Below the pieces are notes generated by a model. The model searched no databases. It was not told where the DNA came from and saw only the letters and a list, made by a program, of their open reading frames with translations. 49,332 bases of DNA from positions 1 through 49,332 of the forward strand of contig JAILRU010000110.1 in assembly GCA_024697945.1 (NCBI GenBank). The letters are read 5' to 3'. The position numbers and the translations under genes were made by a program. Position 1 is the first letter of the stretch, and the number at the start of each line of letters is the position of its first letter. Below, in pieces: positions 21,117 through 30,890 of the stretch. Source of the DNA: Bacteroidaceae bacterium (lineage in GTDB: Bacteria > Bacteroidota > Bacteroidia > Bacteroidales > Bacteroidaceae).

Positions 21117-24100
21117 ATGAGACGCTACTATATATATTATAATGTATTATTACTTGCGGGGATCTTTTTCTCTACGTTGCGACTGAGCGCGCAGGGTGAC
21201 AGCCTGGCCGTGGAGATTGACAGCCTGATGGCGGAGACAGACAGCCTGGTGTGGGACTTTACGGACCTCTTCCAGGGAAGCAAGGCGAATCCGACGCTGC
21301 CATCGTCGTTGGAGGGCTGGAAGGAACACCTGGACCTCTTTGGCAGAAACATTCCGCAGGAGGAGGTCTTCCTCCACTTGGACAATACCTGTTACTTCGC
21401 GGGCGACACGCTATACTTCAAGGCCTATGTCCGCCGCAGCGACACGGGTCGCCTCACGAACCTGAGCCAGTTGCTCTATACCGAGCTCTGGAACCAGGAA
21501 GGCTACATGCTGGAGCGACACCTTGTGAAACTGAAGAACGGTCAGGGCACAGGTTCTTTCGTCCTGAACGATTCGCTCTACGGAGGCTTCTACGAACTTC
21601 GGGCCTACACCAGATGGCAGTTGAACTGGGGAGAGTTCCAGCATCCCCATACCTGGCCGGCAGAGCGTTGGTTCTTCAACAAGAAGATGGCGAAGGAGTT
21701 CTTTCGCGACTACGAGAAGCTGTACTGCCGCATCTTTCCCCTTTACGACAAGCCCGAGGTGCCAGGGGTTTACAGCCACGACATGACGGAGCGGCCGCAC
21801 ATGCGCTACTACCGCACGGATGTGAAGAAGGCGCCGCCAGTCGTGAACCTCTACCCTGAGGGCGGTGTGATAGTAGAGGGAACGAGGGCGCGGGTGGCTT
21901 TCGAGGCGAACGAGGCTGACGGCGAGCACATCTCCGGCACGATGCGGCTCTACGGACGCAGTGGCCGCCTCTTGCTGGAGCAACGGACGGAGAACCGTGG
22001 ACGCGGGACGCTGGAGTTCGACTACGAGCACGGCGTGACGTATTCCTGTATCTTCACGAGCGACAGCAACGTCGTAATCCGGCAACGCATGCCTCGGGCA
22101 GAGGAGAGCGGGTGTGCCGTGCGTGCCGACGTGAGGGACGACCAGCTCCTGCTAACCCTGCAGCCACGGGGCGAAGCGGCCGATGAGACCCTGGGCGTCA
22201 CGGTCATGGTGGGCGGCGCACTACACTATTTCCAGAAGTTCCGAGCCGCAGACACGCAAATCTCCATACCGACGGATTCGCTTCCCACCGGTGTGGCGCA
22301 GGTGACGGTATATAATGCCCAGGGGCGAGTCTATAGCGACAGGCTCTGCTTCGTACGGCACGAGCAGGACATCCGTACGGCCTCCATGCATTTCGCTGGC
22401 ATTCAAACCAGTTACGAGCCGTTCGACTCCATCCATCTCTCCGTGGAGAATCCCATGGCAGCCGGTTCCACCATCTCGCTCGCCGTGAGGGATGCCTCCA
22501 CGTCGGAGTACCTCTACGACAGCAGCAACATACTGACGGAGATGCTGCTCTGTAGCCAGATACGCGGCTTCGTGGAGCAGCCTGACTATTACTTCGAGGC
22601 GAACGACTCGGTTCACCGCAGGCATCTCGACCTCTTGCTAATGGTTCAGGGATGGCGCCGCCACAATTGGATTACGATGGCCACGCCGGGCATCTTCCGA
22701 GTGAACCATCCCATCGAGCGTACACCGGTCTATTTCGGAGCTGTCTATCGCTATGCCGCCTTTGGGCACGAGGGCTTAGACGGCTGGGGCAATATGACGG
22801 GAGAATATACCAGACACCCCGACTTCGCTGACCCTGTGGGCGGACGGTGGTTCCCCAGCGGCATTAAGAAGCCGCAGGGCATTATACCACTCCTGGGGAA
22901 CGCCGGCGAGGAGCGCGACAAGCACAACGCGTACAGTTATCTCCTCAAGGACAACGAGTCTGCCACGTTCGACGGGCGGAACTACTACGACGTGGGCAAC
23001 CTGACGCGCGAGGTCCGCGTACACGCCGAGTACAGACAGAACTCCGACATCGGACTGCGGAGCGTCTTTGGCGACGTGACGACAAAGAACGGACGCTTCG
23101 TGCTCGAGTTCCCGGGCTTCTACCACGACTGCATTCTCGACCTGGCTGCTTCGGACACGACGAAGTGGCTGAAGAACCGTCAGAACACATGGAGCGGAAA
23201 GCGAAAGATGCGCCGCCGCGAGCGGAAGCTACGGAAGGGACACGCCGTGCCAAGGCTGGAACATCAGTGGATCATGCCCACCGAGACCGACTATCCCGAG
23301 TTCTACGTCCGTCTCACCCCGTACTACCCGCGCTTCTGCAAGCCCTTCAGCTTCTACCACACACACGTCGCGCCGCCTCGAGAAGGCACGGTGCTCATTC
23401 CGTCCCTGCGAGACGGGCGGACTCTGGCCCAGTTGACGGTGCGCATGCGGCACGGCGGGCTCCGTAAGTTCGACAGGTCCCACCCTGCCTTAGTACGCGA
23501 CGCCTACGAAACCTTTAACGATTGCGTCGATGCGGGATTCACTCCGGGTTGGTTTGCCGGGGAGAGCTCATTCGAACGCTGGACTCAGCGCTTGCTCGTG
23601 GCAGACATGAACATGTACAGAGACTATACCTCCTACTACCAACGTCACGACATTGGTTATAGCGGATGGAGTGGCGGATCCTCCTCGGGCTTTAGTAATT
23701 ACATGGGCTGGCGAAACAGTATCAATGGTATTAACCATGGGTCGTATTTCTTAGGCGGTACCGTGCTCGACAATTCCCAGTACCATCCCTTCACTCGTGA
23801 CGATGAACGAGCATGGCGATACGCTTGGGTAGACCCGGCAGACGCTTATATGCGCAGCCCCTACCCATCCGGTAACACTCCTTATGGCAGGGGCTTAGGT
23901 TCCTCGGACTATTTGGATTTGTTGAACGTAGGATTTTCTTACAAGTCTCAGAACCTGACTTTCCTGCGCAATCTCAAGTCGGTGAGCCTGATTACGGACT
24001 ATGCTCCACGCATGGAGGGTAGTCCTCGCTATGCCGGAGCCAATCAGCCGACGGTGGACATCCTTATGAATCAGTTCGATTCCATGCACCGAGCCACCTA

Positions 24101-24362
24101 CCGCGACCGCCACTACATCCTGCACGGTTACGACGTCAGCGAGGAGTTCTACAAGCCTTGTTACCGTGAGCGTCCGCTCCCGACGGTCCGGGACTACCGC
24201 CGCACGCTCCTCTGGGAACCGAATCTCGAACTCGATGAGAACGGGCACGCCGAGGTGACGCTATGGAACAACAGCTCGTCCACCAGCATCACCGTCAGCG
24301 CCGAGGGTATCACCCCCACCGGCAAAGTACTGACCGGCATCTCCTACCCCGAGGACCGATGA
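21117..24362 (+). CDS. Large secreted MG2-like (alpha-2-macroglobulin-related) protein
   Basis: A 1081-residue exported protein (signal peptide to about residue 25, LRLSAQ). Residues about 65-170 carry the MG2-type strand pattern EEVFLHLDNTCYFAGDTLYF and LNDSLYGGFYELRAYTRW. Further beta-sandwich repeats follow (VNLYPEGGVIVEGTRARVAF; TGVAQVTVYNAQGRVYSDRL). The C-terminus ends with a Gly/Ser/Tyr-rich part and a final strand domain (LELDENGHAEVTLWNNSSST). No thioester CxEQ motif is seen, so a protease-trapping role is unlikely. Related Bacteroidetes proteins accompany outer-membrane receptors; this one probably acts in the periplasm or at the surface. DNA here is visibly more GC-rich than the defence operon. 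Confidence 0.7.
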   Translation: MRRYYIYYNVLLLAGIFFSTLRLSAQGDSLAVEIDSLMAETDSLVWDFTDLFQGSKANPTLPSSLEGWKEHLDLFGRNIPQEEVFLHLDNTCYFAGDTLYFKAYVRRSDTGRLTNLSQLLYTELWNQEGYMLERHLVKLKNGQGTGSFVLNDSLYGGFYELRAYTRWQLNWGEFQHPHTWPAERWFFNKKMAKEFFRDYEKLYCRIFPLYDKPEVPGVYSHDMTERPHMRYYRTDVKKAPPVVNLYPEGGVIVEGTRARVAFEANEADGEHISGTMRLYGRSGRLLLEQRTENRGRGTLEFDYEHGVTYSCIFTSDSNVVIRQRMPRAEESGCAVRADVRDDQLLLTLQPRGEAADETLGVTVMVGGALHYFQKFRAADTQISIPTDSLPTGVAQVTVYNAQGRVYSDRLCFVRHEQDIRTASMHFAGIQTSYEPFDSIHLSVENPMAAGSTISLAVRDASTSEYLYDSSNILTEMLLCSQIRGFVEQPDYYFEANDSVHRRHLDLLLMVQGWRRHNWITMATPGIFRVNHPIERTPVYFGAVYRYAAFGHEGLDGWGNMTGEYTRHPDFADPVGGRWFPSGIKKPQGIIPLLGNAGEERDKHNAYSYLLKDNESATFDGRNYYDVGNLTREVRVHAEYRQNSDIGLRSVFGDVTTKNGRFVLEFPGFYHDCILDLAASDTTKWLKNRQNTWSGKRKMRRRERKLRKGHAVPRLEHQWIMPTETDYPEFYVRLTPYYPRFCKPFSFYHTHVAPPREGTVLIPSLRDGRTLAQLTVRMRHGGLRKFDRSHPALVRDAYETFNDCVDAGFTPGWFAGESSFERWTQRLLVADMNMYRDYTSYYQRHDIGYSGWSGGSSSGFSNYMGWRNSINGINHGSYFLGGTVLDNSQYHPFTRDDERAWRYAWVDPADAYMRSPYPSGNTPYGRGLGSSDYLDLLNVGFSYKSQNLTFLRNLKSVSLITDYAPRMEGSPRYAGANQPTVDILMNQFDSMHRATYRDRHYILHGYDVSEEFYKPCYRERPLPTVRDYRRTLLWEPNLELDENGHAEVTLWNNSSSTSITVSAEGITPTGKVLTGISYPEDR

Positions 24363-24415
24363 GAGAGTTAAAGGAGTTAAAGGAGTTAAGGAAGTTTAAA
24401 TGTTATAGAGATATA

Positions 24416-25849
24416 ATGATAAAACAGCTTTCAGGGCATAGCCTAATTACCAATTATCAATTATCCATTGTCAATTGTTTACAGGGGTGGAGCCCCATAT
24501 TATTTCTCCTCTATCTCCTCCTGTCTCTCCCCGTGGTGGCGCAGGAGGCTTCCGATACTGTCAGTGCCGTTGTGCTGGACTCCGAGACCCGCGAGCCCGT
24601 GCCTTACGCCAACGTCTATGTCTCCCCAGCCTGCGGTACGATAAGCAACTACGACGGCGAGTTCGTACTCCAGTGCCTGCCGTCCGACGCGCTCCGCATC
24701 ACGAGCATAGGCTACCAGAAGTTCGTCGCCCGTGCCTCCGAACTGCCAGACACTGTCCTCATGAAGCCCACCTCAACCACCATGCGCGAGCTCACCGTAT
24801 TGGGAGCAGACGACGTCCTCTCTCGCCTGGTCCGCAAGATGCAGAAAGAGGCCAAGAAGCATAGTCGGGAGACGGGGAATTACTTTTTCCGCGTCACCAC
24901 GAAGTACCCTGGAACCGATGAGCTTGCCGAGGCGTTCATGAGCGCGAAGTCCTGCACCCAGCTGCGCGACCTGGTCTTCCACAGCGGAACGCACGGGCTG
25001 CTGAAGGACGCACAGAATAGCTCCGTCTTCGATTCCGACCTCAAGGGCCTCGGCAGCACTAACCTCCACATCTTCCTCCGCCTGGCACCCATCTCGTTGT
25101 ACTACGGCATGTGGGACTCCGCCATACTGCCATCCGACATTGTGATGAGCCGTAACGGCAAGCTCTACGATGTCTCCTACGCCTTGTTCCTCGACGACGA
25201 AGGCAACGAGATACACAAGATTCACGTCGAGGGCAAGCCCGCCAGCTCGAGATACAATATCCTCGAGGGCACGCTCTACGTGGACTACAAACGCCTCCGC
25301 TTGCTGCGCTTCGACGGACAGATGCGAGGGCTCTTCCTCCGCATATACGACAACGCCCGCCGCCGCATTACCATTGATTCCATCAGCTACACCATGCACA
25401 TCGACTACCGGCACGACCACGGCTTCACCGAAGTGGCGAACATGTCCGGAACCATCGCCAAGGAGAAGGTGAACCTGCGCTACATCCTCTTCAACCTCGG
25501 GGAACGCGAGATGGCGTTCAATAGGCGTGTCCGTGTGGAGAGCAACATGCTGCAGGCGATTGCCAAGGCGGGTTACGACTCAACCCTTTGGGCGACGACG
25601 GACATCGTGAAGCGCACCAAGGCTGAGGAACGCGTCGCCTTCGGGGACTCCGCGTTCCTGCAACACTCGCGTTCTAACTACGACCTCGCTCCTTCACGCC
25701 AGGAGGCCGGTGCCAACGCCTACCTCCGCAACGCCGTCCAAAGTCTCACCGGCTCCGCCATGCAGCTCCACCGCGGCCTCCCCCCGTCCAGCACTCCCGA
25801 AACCAGCACCAGCACCAAGCGCAAAAAAGTCCTAACCATCCGCCCCTGA
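24416..25849 (+). CDS. Outer-membrane protein with carboxypeptidase-regulatory-like domain
   Basis: After a leader and membrane/signal segment (ILFLLYLLLSLPVVAQ) comes a CarboxypepD_reg-like beta-sandwich (VSAVVLDSETREPVPYANVY, then ISNYDGEFVLQCLPSDALRI, then ITSIGYQKF). A large conserved region follows that resembles DUF5686-type Bacteroidetes proteins; the assignment is tentative. Two ATGs are possible: 24359 overlaps the preceding stop (ATGA), while 24416 gives a shorter N-terminus. Either way the first ~25 residues (SLITNYQLSIVNCLQGWSP) come from the AT-rich dispersed repeat family, so the natural signal peptide seems to have been extended by a repeat. Last gene of the ECF operon. Confidence 0.7.
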   Translation: MIKQLSGHSLITNYQLSIVNCLQGWSPILFLLYLLLSLPVVAQEASDTVSAVVLDSETREPVPYANVYVSPACGTISNYDGEFVLQCLPSDALRITSIGYQKFVARASELPDTVLMKPTSTTMRELTVLGADDVLSRLVRKMQKEAKKHSRETGNYFFRVTTKYPGTDELAEAFMSAKSCTQLRDLVFHSGTHGLLKDAQNSSVFDSDLKGLGSTNLHIFLRLAPISLYYGMWDSAILPSDIVMSRNGKLYDVSYALFLDDEGNEIHKIHVEGKPASSRYNILEGTLYVDYKRLRLLRFDGQMRGLFLRIYDNARRRITIDSISYTMHIDYRHDHGFTEVANMSGTIAKEKVNLRYILFNLGEREMAFNRRVRVESNMLQAIAKAGYDSTLWATTDIVKRTKAEERVAFGDSAFLQHSRSNYDLAPSRQEAGANAYLRNAVQSLTGSAMQLHRGLPPSSTPETSTSTKRKKVLTIRP

Positions 25850-25933
25850 TTCCAAATTTTCGACGGGCATCACGAGCCGCGGCTACAAAAGCGGCAAGAT
25901 ATACTTCCTTGCCCCAGAGACTATCTAATCCAA

Positions 25934-26380
25934 TTACAGGTCGTGGTGGAGGAGGCGGTATTGTGCCATTTCCTCGTACTTCGTCCCGGGTTTGCCGTAG
26001 TTGGCGTAGGGGTAGATGCTGATGCCGCCCCTGGGTACGAAGATGCCTGTCACTTCTATGTACTTGGGGTCCATGAGGCGGATGAGGTCTTTCATGATGA
26101 TGTTGACACAGTCCTCGTGGAAGCTGCCGTGGTTGCGGAAACTGAAGAGATAGAGCTTGAGGCTTTTGCTCTCCACCATGCGCTCGGCGGGAAGGTAGCT
26201 GATGCGTATCTCCGCGAAGTCGGGCTGTCCCGTGATGGGACAGAGGGCAGTGAACTCGGGGCAGTTGAACCGCACCCAGTAGTCGTTCTCGGGATGCTTG
26301 TTCTCGAAAGCTTCCAACACCTCGGGGTTATAGTCTTTCGGATATTCTGTCTTCTTTCCTAAGGCCTTCAAATTATCCAT
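25934..26380 (-). CDS. queF: NADPH-dependent 7-cyano-7-deazaguanine reductase QueF
   Basis: QueF reduces preQ0 to preQ1 in queuosine biosynthesis. The 148-residue length is that of the unimodular type I enzyme. Visible motifs are [14 protein letters not shown], with the thioimide-forming Cys47 and general acid Asp54, and the QueF signature [20 protein letters not shown] (residues 70-89), which binds NADPH and substrate. It lies downstream of queC on the same strand, separated by about 180 nt containing short repeats, so it may have its own or a read-through transcript. Confidence 0.95.
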   Translation of the reverse strand: MDNLKALGKKTEYPKDYNPEVLEAFENKHPENDYWVRFNCPEFTALCPITGQPDFAEIRISYLPAERMVESKSLKLYLFSFRNHGSFHEDCVNIIMKDLIRLMDPKYIEVTGIFVPRGGISIYPYANYGKPGTKYEEMAQYRLLHHDL

Positions 26381-26479
26381 CTTTATATTTTAATTTTAAA
26401 CTGAAGTTAAAAAGGAAGTTAAAGGGGAAGTTAAAGGGACAACAGTAATGCCGCCATCCAACATCCCAAGCTATCGTCC

Positions 26480-26524
26480 ACGAGTGAAATGAGTTTACTC
26501 CTACGAGCGAAGCGAGTTAACTCC
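26480..26524. repeat. Two adjacent ACGAGyGAAryGAGTTwACTCC units
   Basis: Two 22-nt units, 26480-26501 and 26503-26524, differ at four positions and both end in GAGTTwACTC, a near palindrome. They lie between queC and queF. Confidence 0.7.
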
Positions 26525-26561
26525 CTATTTAAATACATTTTATAACTCCCGAAACTTAATA

Positions 26562-27230
26562 TTATGAATTATGAACTGATTCCAAGTATTTCTTCAACCC
26601 TTCGAGGCGTAGCTTGCAGGAGGGGCAGTGGCCGCAGCCGTCGCCCACGATGCCGTTGTAGCAGGTGAGTGTGCGGTAGCGGATGGTGTCGAGCACGCCG
26701 AGCTGGTCAGCGAGTGCCCAGGTCTGCTCCTTGTCGAGCCACATGAGGGGGGTGTGCAGGCGGAACTGCTCGTCCATCGCAAGGTTGAGCGTCGTATTCA
26801 GGCTCTTGATGAAGCCGTCGCGGCAATCGGGATAACCGCTGAAGTCAGCTTGCCCGACGCCGGTAATGACATCGTAGATGCCGTGGTTGCGTGCATAGAT
26901 GGCAGCTACGGAAATGAAGAAAAGGTTGCGACCGGGCACGAAGGTCGTAGGGTAGGGGTCGTTTTCCTTTTTCTCGGCTTCTATGTCGAGGTCTGGATTC
27001 GTCAAGCTACAGTCGGGACTGAGCTGGCTGATGAAGCTGATGTCCATGCATTCCCAAGGCACGCCGGCTTCTGAGCAAAGCTGTTTCGCGATTTCAACCT
27101 CCTTCACATGCCTCTGTCCGTAGCGGAAACTGAGGGCCCGCACCTCGTCGAAGTGTTTGAGGGCCCAATAGAGACAGGTGGTGCTGTCCTGCCCGCCTGA
27201 GAGTACTACGAGTGCTGAAATCTTTTTCAT
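26562..27230 (-). CDS. queC: 7-cyano-7-deazaguanine synthase QueC
   Basis: QueC converts 7-carboxy-7-deazaguanine to preQ0 using ATP and ammonia. The 222-residue protein has the PP-loop SGGQDST (residues 11-17), FRYGQRH, and the C-terminal zinc cluster Cys190, Cys199, Cys202 and Cys205 ([10 protein letters not shown]). An ATG at 27245 is also in frame, but [13 protein letters not shown] is the family start. It begins about 20 nt after the protease-like gene, so it is probably co-transcribed. QueD and QueE are not in the window. Confidence 0.95.
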   Translation of the reverse strand: MKKISALVVLSGGQDSTTCLYWALKHFDEVRALSFRYGQRHVKEVEIAKQLCSEAGVPWECMDISFISQLSPDCSLTNPDLDIEAEKKENDPYPTTFVPGRNLFFISVAAIYARNHGIYDVITGVGQADFSGYPDCRDGFIKSLNTTLNLAMDEQFRLHTPLMWLDKEQTWALADQLGVLDTIRYRTLTCYNGIVGDGCGHCPSCKLRLEGLKKYLESVHNS

Positions 27231-27251
27231 TGTTTCATTTTTCATTTTCCC

Positions 27252-28067
27252 TTAGTCTCCGATTGCTTTGATGTATTCGTCCCAAAGGGCGTCGGTGGTA
27301 ATTTCGGGCTTGTCGCCGAGGATGTGCTTCATGGCTTTGTCCCACGACCAGGGCTTGATCTCGACTGCCGTGCGGTTGAACTTGCGGATGAAGTCCTTGT
27401 CTTTGTTGAGCGAGAGCCAGTAGAGGAAGTAGCCGGTGACGCGATAGCCTTTGCGCCAGGTGTTGGCACGGGGACGGTCCTTGCTCTTGAAGTCCTGGTC
27501 GAAACAGCCGCATGCCACGCGGACTGCATCGGCGAGGCCCTCTATGAATATCCAGTACTCGCTCTTGTTGTCGTATTCTCCGCATCCCTCGGGCGAGAGT
27601 TGGTAGGCATGGGTGAGCTCGTGGTAGAGGACGCCGCGGGTCTCATAGTCGAGCCGCATGGTGTCGTTGCCCTCGAAGCTCTTCTCTATCCAGTTGGTGC
27701 TGTAGCGGATGCCGACGTGGTCGCCGCTCCCGTATTTCTCGCTGATGCCTTTGTAGTCCTTGATGGTGTAGATGATGCGCTTCAGGCGGGGCACATTGGG
27801 GTCTTTGGGTCCCCAATAGAGTGTCTGCAGCACACGCAGGGCGTTTTCCTGAATGTAGGGAGCCGGGTTCGGAATGATGTTGTGGTAGATCTTGGAACCC
27901 TCCGACTCGGGTGCCTCGTCGTGGAACTCCACGTCGCCCGGGTTGTACTTGAGCCACTGCTTCTCCACCTTGATGGGGGCGTGGTACTTGGTGTCCTTGA
28001 ACTGTGCCTGTGCGTGACCGCCGATAGCGAAGGCGGCGGCAAGGATGAATGCGAATGTACGTCTCAT
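27252..28067 (-). CDS. Basic secretory protein-like metalloprotease
   Basis: A 271-residue exported protein (signal peptide to about residue 20, GGHAQA). The sequence matches the plant-type basic secretory protein family (BSP, PF04450): YHNIIPNPAPYIQENALRV, GIRYSTNWIEKSF, and the zinc-binding HELTH at residues 149-153 (GVLYHELTHAYQ), followed by EGLADAVRVACG, where the third ligand is expected. The C-terminus has the family's GYFLYWLSLNKDKDFIRKFN. It should be a periplasmic or secreted peptidase; its substrate is unknown. It lies 40 nt after the zinc-hook protein gene. Confidence 0.85.
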   Translation of the reverse strand: MRRTFAFILAAAFAIGGHAQAQFKDTKYHAPIKVEKQWLKYNPGDVEFHDEAPESEGSKIYHNIIPNPAPYIQENALRVLQTLYWGPKDPNVPRLKRIIYTIKDYKGISEKYGSGDHVGIRYSTNWIEKSFEGNDTMRLDYETRGVLYHELTHAYQLSPEGCGEYDNKSEYWIFIEGLADAVRVACGCFDQDFKSKDRPRANTWRKGYRVTGYFLYWLSLNKDKDFIRKFNRTAVEIKPWSWDKAMKHILGDKPEITTDALWDEYIKAIGD

Positions 28068-28107
28068 ATTTGTTATTGTTTTTTAATTGTTTTCTACTTC
28101 GTGTCGT

Positions 28108-30810
28108 TCAGGCAAGATATGTTTCGGGTTGACCTCGTTGGGCTGAGGCTTCGGCTGAGTTGCGTTCGGCGGTGAGGGCCTTTTCGTGCTCTTCCAACTG
28201 GATGGATAGCCGAGCAATCTGCATCATCGTCTCGCTGCGCTGCTTCGTCAAGGCCTGCTGTTTCGTGGCAATGTTCTCCTGGATGTCGGGTGTGGAGGGG
28301 CTGCAATGGCCGTCTTCTGTCTCCAGGGCGATGATGCGGCTGTTCAGGTCCTCGACCTTTGCCTGGCAGAGCAGCGTGTCGGCGTTGATTTGCTTGAGGC
28401 TGCTGCGTATCTGGCTCCAGTCCTTGCCGTCGGCGAAGACTTCGTCGAGCTCACTTGCCTGAACTGGTGGGTTGTGGAGGTTGAAGCCGTGCATCCAGAG
28501 GTCGAGCTTCTCGCCCAGCTCTTTCTGTTCGCCTTCTAGCTTCTCGATATGGGAGAGGTAGTAGTCGTGCCGCCCCTGCATGATGTCGGCGCTGTGCCGG
28601 ATGCTGTCCATCTCGTCGCGTTCCTGTTCATAGCGTTCCTGTGCGGTCCGTACAGCCTGGACGTGTGCCTGATGGAGGCTCTTGTCGTCGTGACTGGGAA
28701 TGAGTTGCTGGTATGCCTTGAGGTTCTCGGCCTTGCGCTTCTGGATGTCTTCTGTCCGCGAACTGAGGATAGTGGAGAAGCGTGACAGTGTCTGCAGCTG
28801 TGTCTTCAGGCCTTCCAGCTTTTCCGTCTCCAGTTCGAGAGCGTTCTGTTTCGAGGCAATATCCTGTTCGACGTTGTTCCAGTCGGCGATGAGCTTTTGT
28901 ATCTGCTCGTAGATTTGCTCGGGCTTGTTTTTCCAGATGGTGTACCAGTCCTTGATGGTGACGATGAGCTGCATGCTCTCGTAGATGTTCGTGAACCGCT
29001 TGTTGATGTTGTCCAGTCGCTGCTCTGTCTGCTCCAGTTCGCGTGTGAGCACCTGGCAGCCTGTGTTGAGTTCGCCCAAGCGGACATTGATTTCTCCCTT
29101 CTGCTGTTCCAGCTTCTGCAGGTTCTCGCTGACGCGGGCAATGCTGCTCTGGTGGAAGGTGAATGTCTCAAGCTCCTTCTCGGCCGTTTCTGCGTCGCGG
29201 CTGACATTCTCGATGAACTGCCTGAGCAAGGCGGTCCGTGCGTCGAGATTCGTGTTCTCGGTGCATTCCATGAAGGTCGGGTCCAGCTCGGCGTAGAGTT
29301 TCCATTCCTGCACGTCCTCGTTCTGGCGGATGCGGATGGTATTGAGGGCCTCCTCCTTGGCGCTGAGCTGTCCACGGGCTGTTGCCAGCTCTGCCTGGGT
29401 CTCGGAGAGTTGCTGCTTCTTGGCGTTTGCTTCGGAAGCCAGCAACTCGTAGTCGGTCTTCATCTGACTCAGCAACTTGCTTTGGTCCAGAATCGTGTCG
29501 CTGTGGTAGGGGTGGTGCGTTGCGCCGCAAACGGAGCAGGCCGTGCCCTCGCGCAAGTCGGCTCGGAGCTGTATGACGTCCTGTCCCTTGCTTAGCAGGT
29601 AGGTGTATTCCTTCTCCTTGCAGAGCCTCTGCGCCTTGCCCGCCTCTGTTTCGAGCTGACGGACATTGTCTTCGAGGTGCTGGATGTGCAGGCGTAGTGC
29701 CGTCACTCGACGGCTCTTCTCCTCGATGCTCTCGTAGCCGGTGCTGATGCGCTTCCAAAGGGAAAGGGCGGAGTGCAGCATCTGCCGGCGGCCCTTCAGC
29801 ATCAGGGCACGTTCCTGCAGCATCAGGCCGTCCTGTCCCAGGATGTAGGAACGGTGCATGCTCAGCTCCGCCTCGGCAGTCTCTATCTGAGAGACGATGT
29901 CCTGGAACTGCCCGAAGGCCTTGCCCAACAAATCGTTCTCCTCGTTCTGCCGCCTGATGGCCTGCTGGCGTTTCTGCTGGAGGTCATTTCGTGTTCCGGC
30001 TGTTTCCTGCAGGAGGTTCAACTGCAAGAGGACGGCCTCGCCGTGCCGTATCATGTTCTCATGCATCTCCATACTCTGCCGCTTGGTACGCAGTCGTTCC
30101 AGCTCGCCTTGCAGCGACGCGGTATCTCTCTCCTTTTCGGCTGTTAGGGCAGAGAGGGCATTCATCTCCTCCTTTACCTTGTTGTGATACTCGAACAGGA
30201 AGGCGTTCTCGGCATCCAGTGCTTCGCTGTTGCCTGTCAGCTGGCTTGCAGAATAGACGCGGTCGTAGGCCTCCGTTAGTCCCGTTTTTGCGGACTTGAG
30301 CTGGTCTTTGGCCTGCTGTTGCCGCTTCTCCTGGTCGCCCATCTTCTTGCGGTTCTCGTCGGCTTCGCGCTCCAGGAGGCTCAGGCCGCGTTTGTCCCGT
30401 CCGATTTGCTCGCTCAGGACTGAGAGCTTCTGATAGACACCGTGTATGCCTTCGAAGAGGTCATAGCGCTCGAGCATGCTTGCTTCCTTCGCCATCACGG
30501 CGCGTTGCTTGCCAAGCTCGAAGAGGTGTTTCTTCTCGCGTTCCAGCGCCATGCTCGTCTCGTTGTAACGGCGAAGCCATTGCTGCTGGGCCCGCAAGCG
30601 TTCCAGGCTCTCCTCCAGTCCCTGCAACTTGGTCTCTGCCAGACGTTTTGCGTCCTTGACCCGTTGCAGCTGCGTGCTGTTCAAGATGCGTGTGTCGCGC
30701 CTCTGGTACTGCGTCGTTTCCCTCGGGGCAACAGAAGAAGGGGCTGCCTCTTCAGCCTGCGCCGGAGCCTTGCTCTCTTCCGGCTTATCTTTTTTATTGA
30801 AGAAAATCAT
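28108..30810 (-). CDS. Zinc-hook coiled-coil protein lacking ATPase lobes (SbcC-like middle)
   Basis: A 900-residue protein that is almost entirely coiled coil. Near residue 425 sits a Rad50/SbcC-type zinc hook, EGTACSVCGATHHPYHS (Cys425, Cys428). SbcC normally begins with a Walker A nucleotide-binding lobe and ends with signature and Walker B motifs. Here the N-terminus is a short low-complexity stretch (MIFFNKKDKPEESKAPAQAE) and neither end contains a P-loop, signature or Walker B. It could be a hook-mediated tether or scaffold with ATPase lobes supplied in trans, or a remnant of sbcC, though the frame is intact over 2.7 kb. It is placed in a run with an aminopeptidase, a protease and queC. 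Confidence 0.75.
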   Translation of the reverse strand: MIFFNKKDKPEESKAPAQAEEAAPSSVAPRETTQYQRRDTRILNSTQLQRVKDAKRLAETKLQGLEESLERLRAQQQWLRRYNETSMALEREKKHLFELGKQRAVMAKEASMLERYDLFEGIHGVYQKLSVLSEQIGRDKRGLSLLEREADENRKKMGDQEKRQQQAKDQLKSAKTGLTEAYDRVYSASQLTGNSEALDAENAFLFEYHNKVKEEMNALSALTAEKERDTASLQGELERLRTKRQSMEMHENMIRHGEAVLLQLNLLQETAGTRNDLQQKRQQAIRRQNEENDLLGKAFGQFQDIVSQIETAEAELSMHRSYILGQDGLMLQERALMLKGRRQMLHSALSLWKRISTGYESIEEKSRRVTALRLHIQHLEDNVRQLETEAGKAQRLCKEKEYTYLLSKGQDVIQLRADLREGTACSVCGATHHPYHSDTILDQSKLLSQMKTDYELLASEANAKKQQLSETQAELATARGQLSAKEEALNTIRIRQNEDVQEWKLYAELDPTFMECTENTNLDARTALLRQFIENVSRDAETAEKELETFTFHQSSIARVSENLQKLEQQKGEINVRLGELNTGCQVLTRELEQTEQRLDNINKRFTNIYESMQLIVTIKDWYTIWKNKPEQIYEQIQKLIADWNNVEQDIASKQNALELETEKLEGLKTQLQTLSRFSTILSSRTEDIQKRKAENLKAYQQLIPSHDDKSLHQAHVQAVRTAQERYEQERDEMDSIRHSADIMQGRHDYYLSHIEKLEGEQKELGEKLDLWMHGFNLHNPPVQASELDEVFADGKDWSQIRSSLKQINADTLLCQAKVEDLNSRIIALETEDGHCSPSTPDIQENIATKQQALTKQRSETMMQIARLSIQLEEHEKALTAERNSAEASAQRGQPETYLA

Positions 30811-30890
30811 CGATAAAAGTTAATACGTTCAAGAATTGAAAGGAAGTTATCAGTCTTCGGCCTTGGAAGTTAAAAGGACGATAGTATTGG

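Noticed and set aside
21411..22085. Long minus-strand frames across the GC-rich 21-25 kb region
   Set aside because: High GC lowers stop frequency; these frames mirror the MG2-like gene and lack features.
25860..25928. Frame ending STGITSRGYKSGKIYFLAPETI-like (C-terminal gene remnant)
   Set aside because: Only 22 codons with no start and no match I can name; could be a decayed gene end but cannot be supported.
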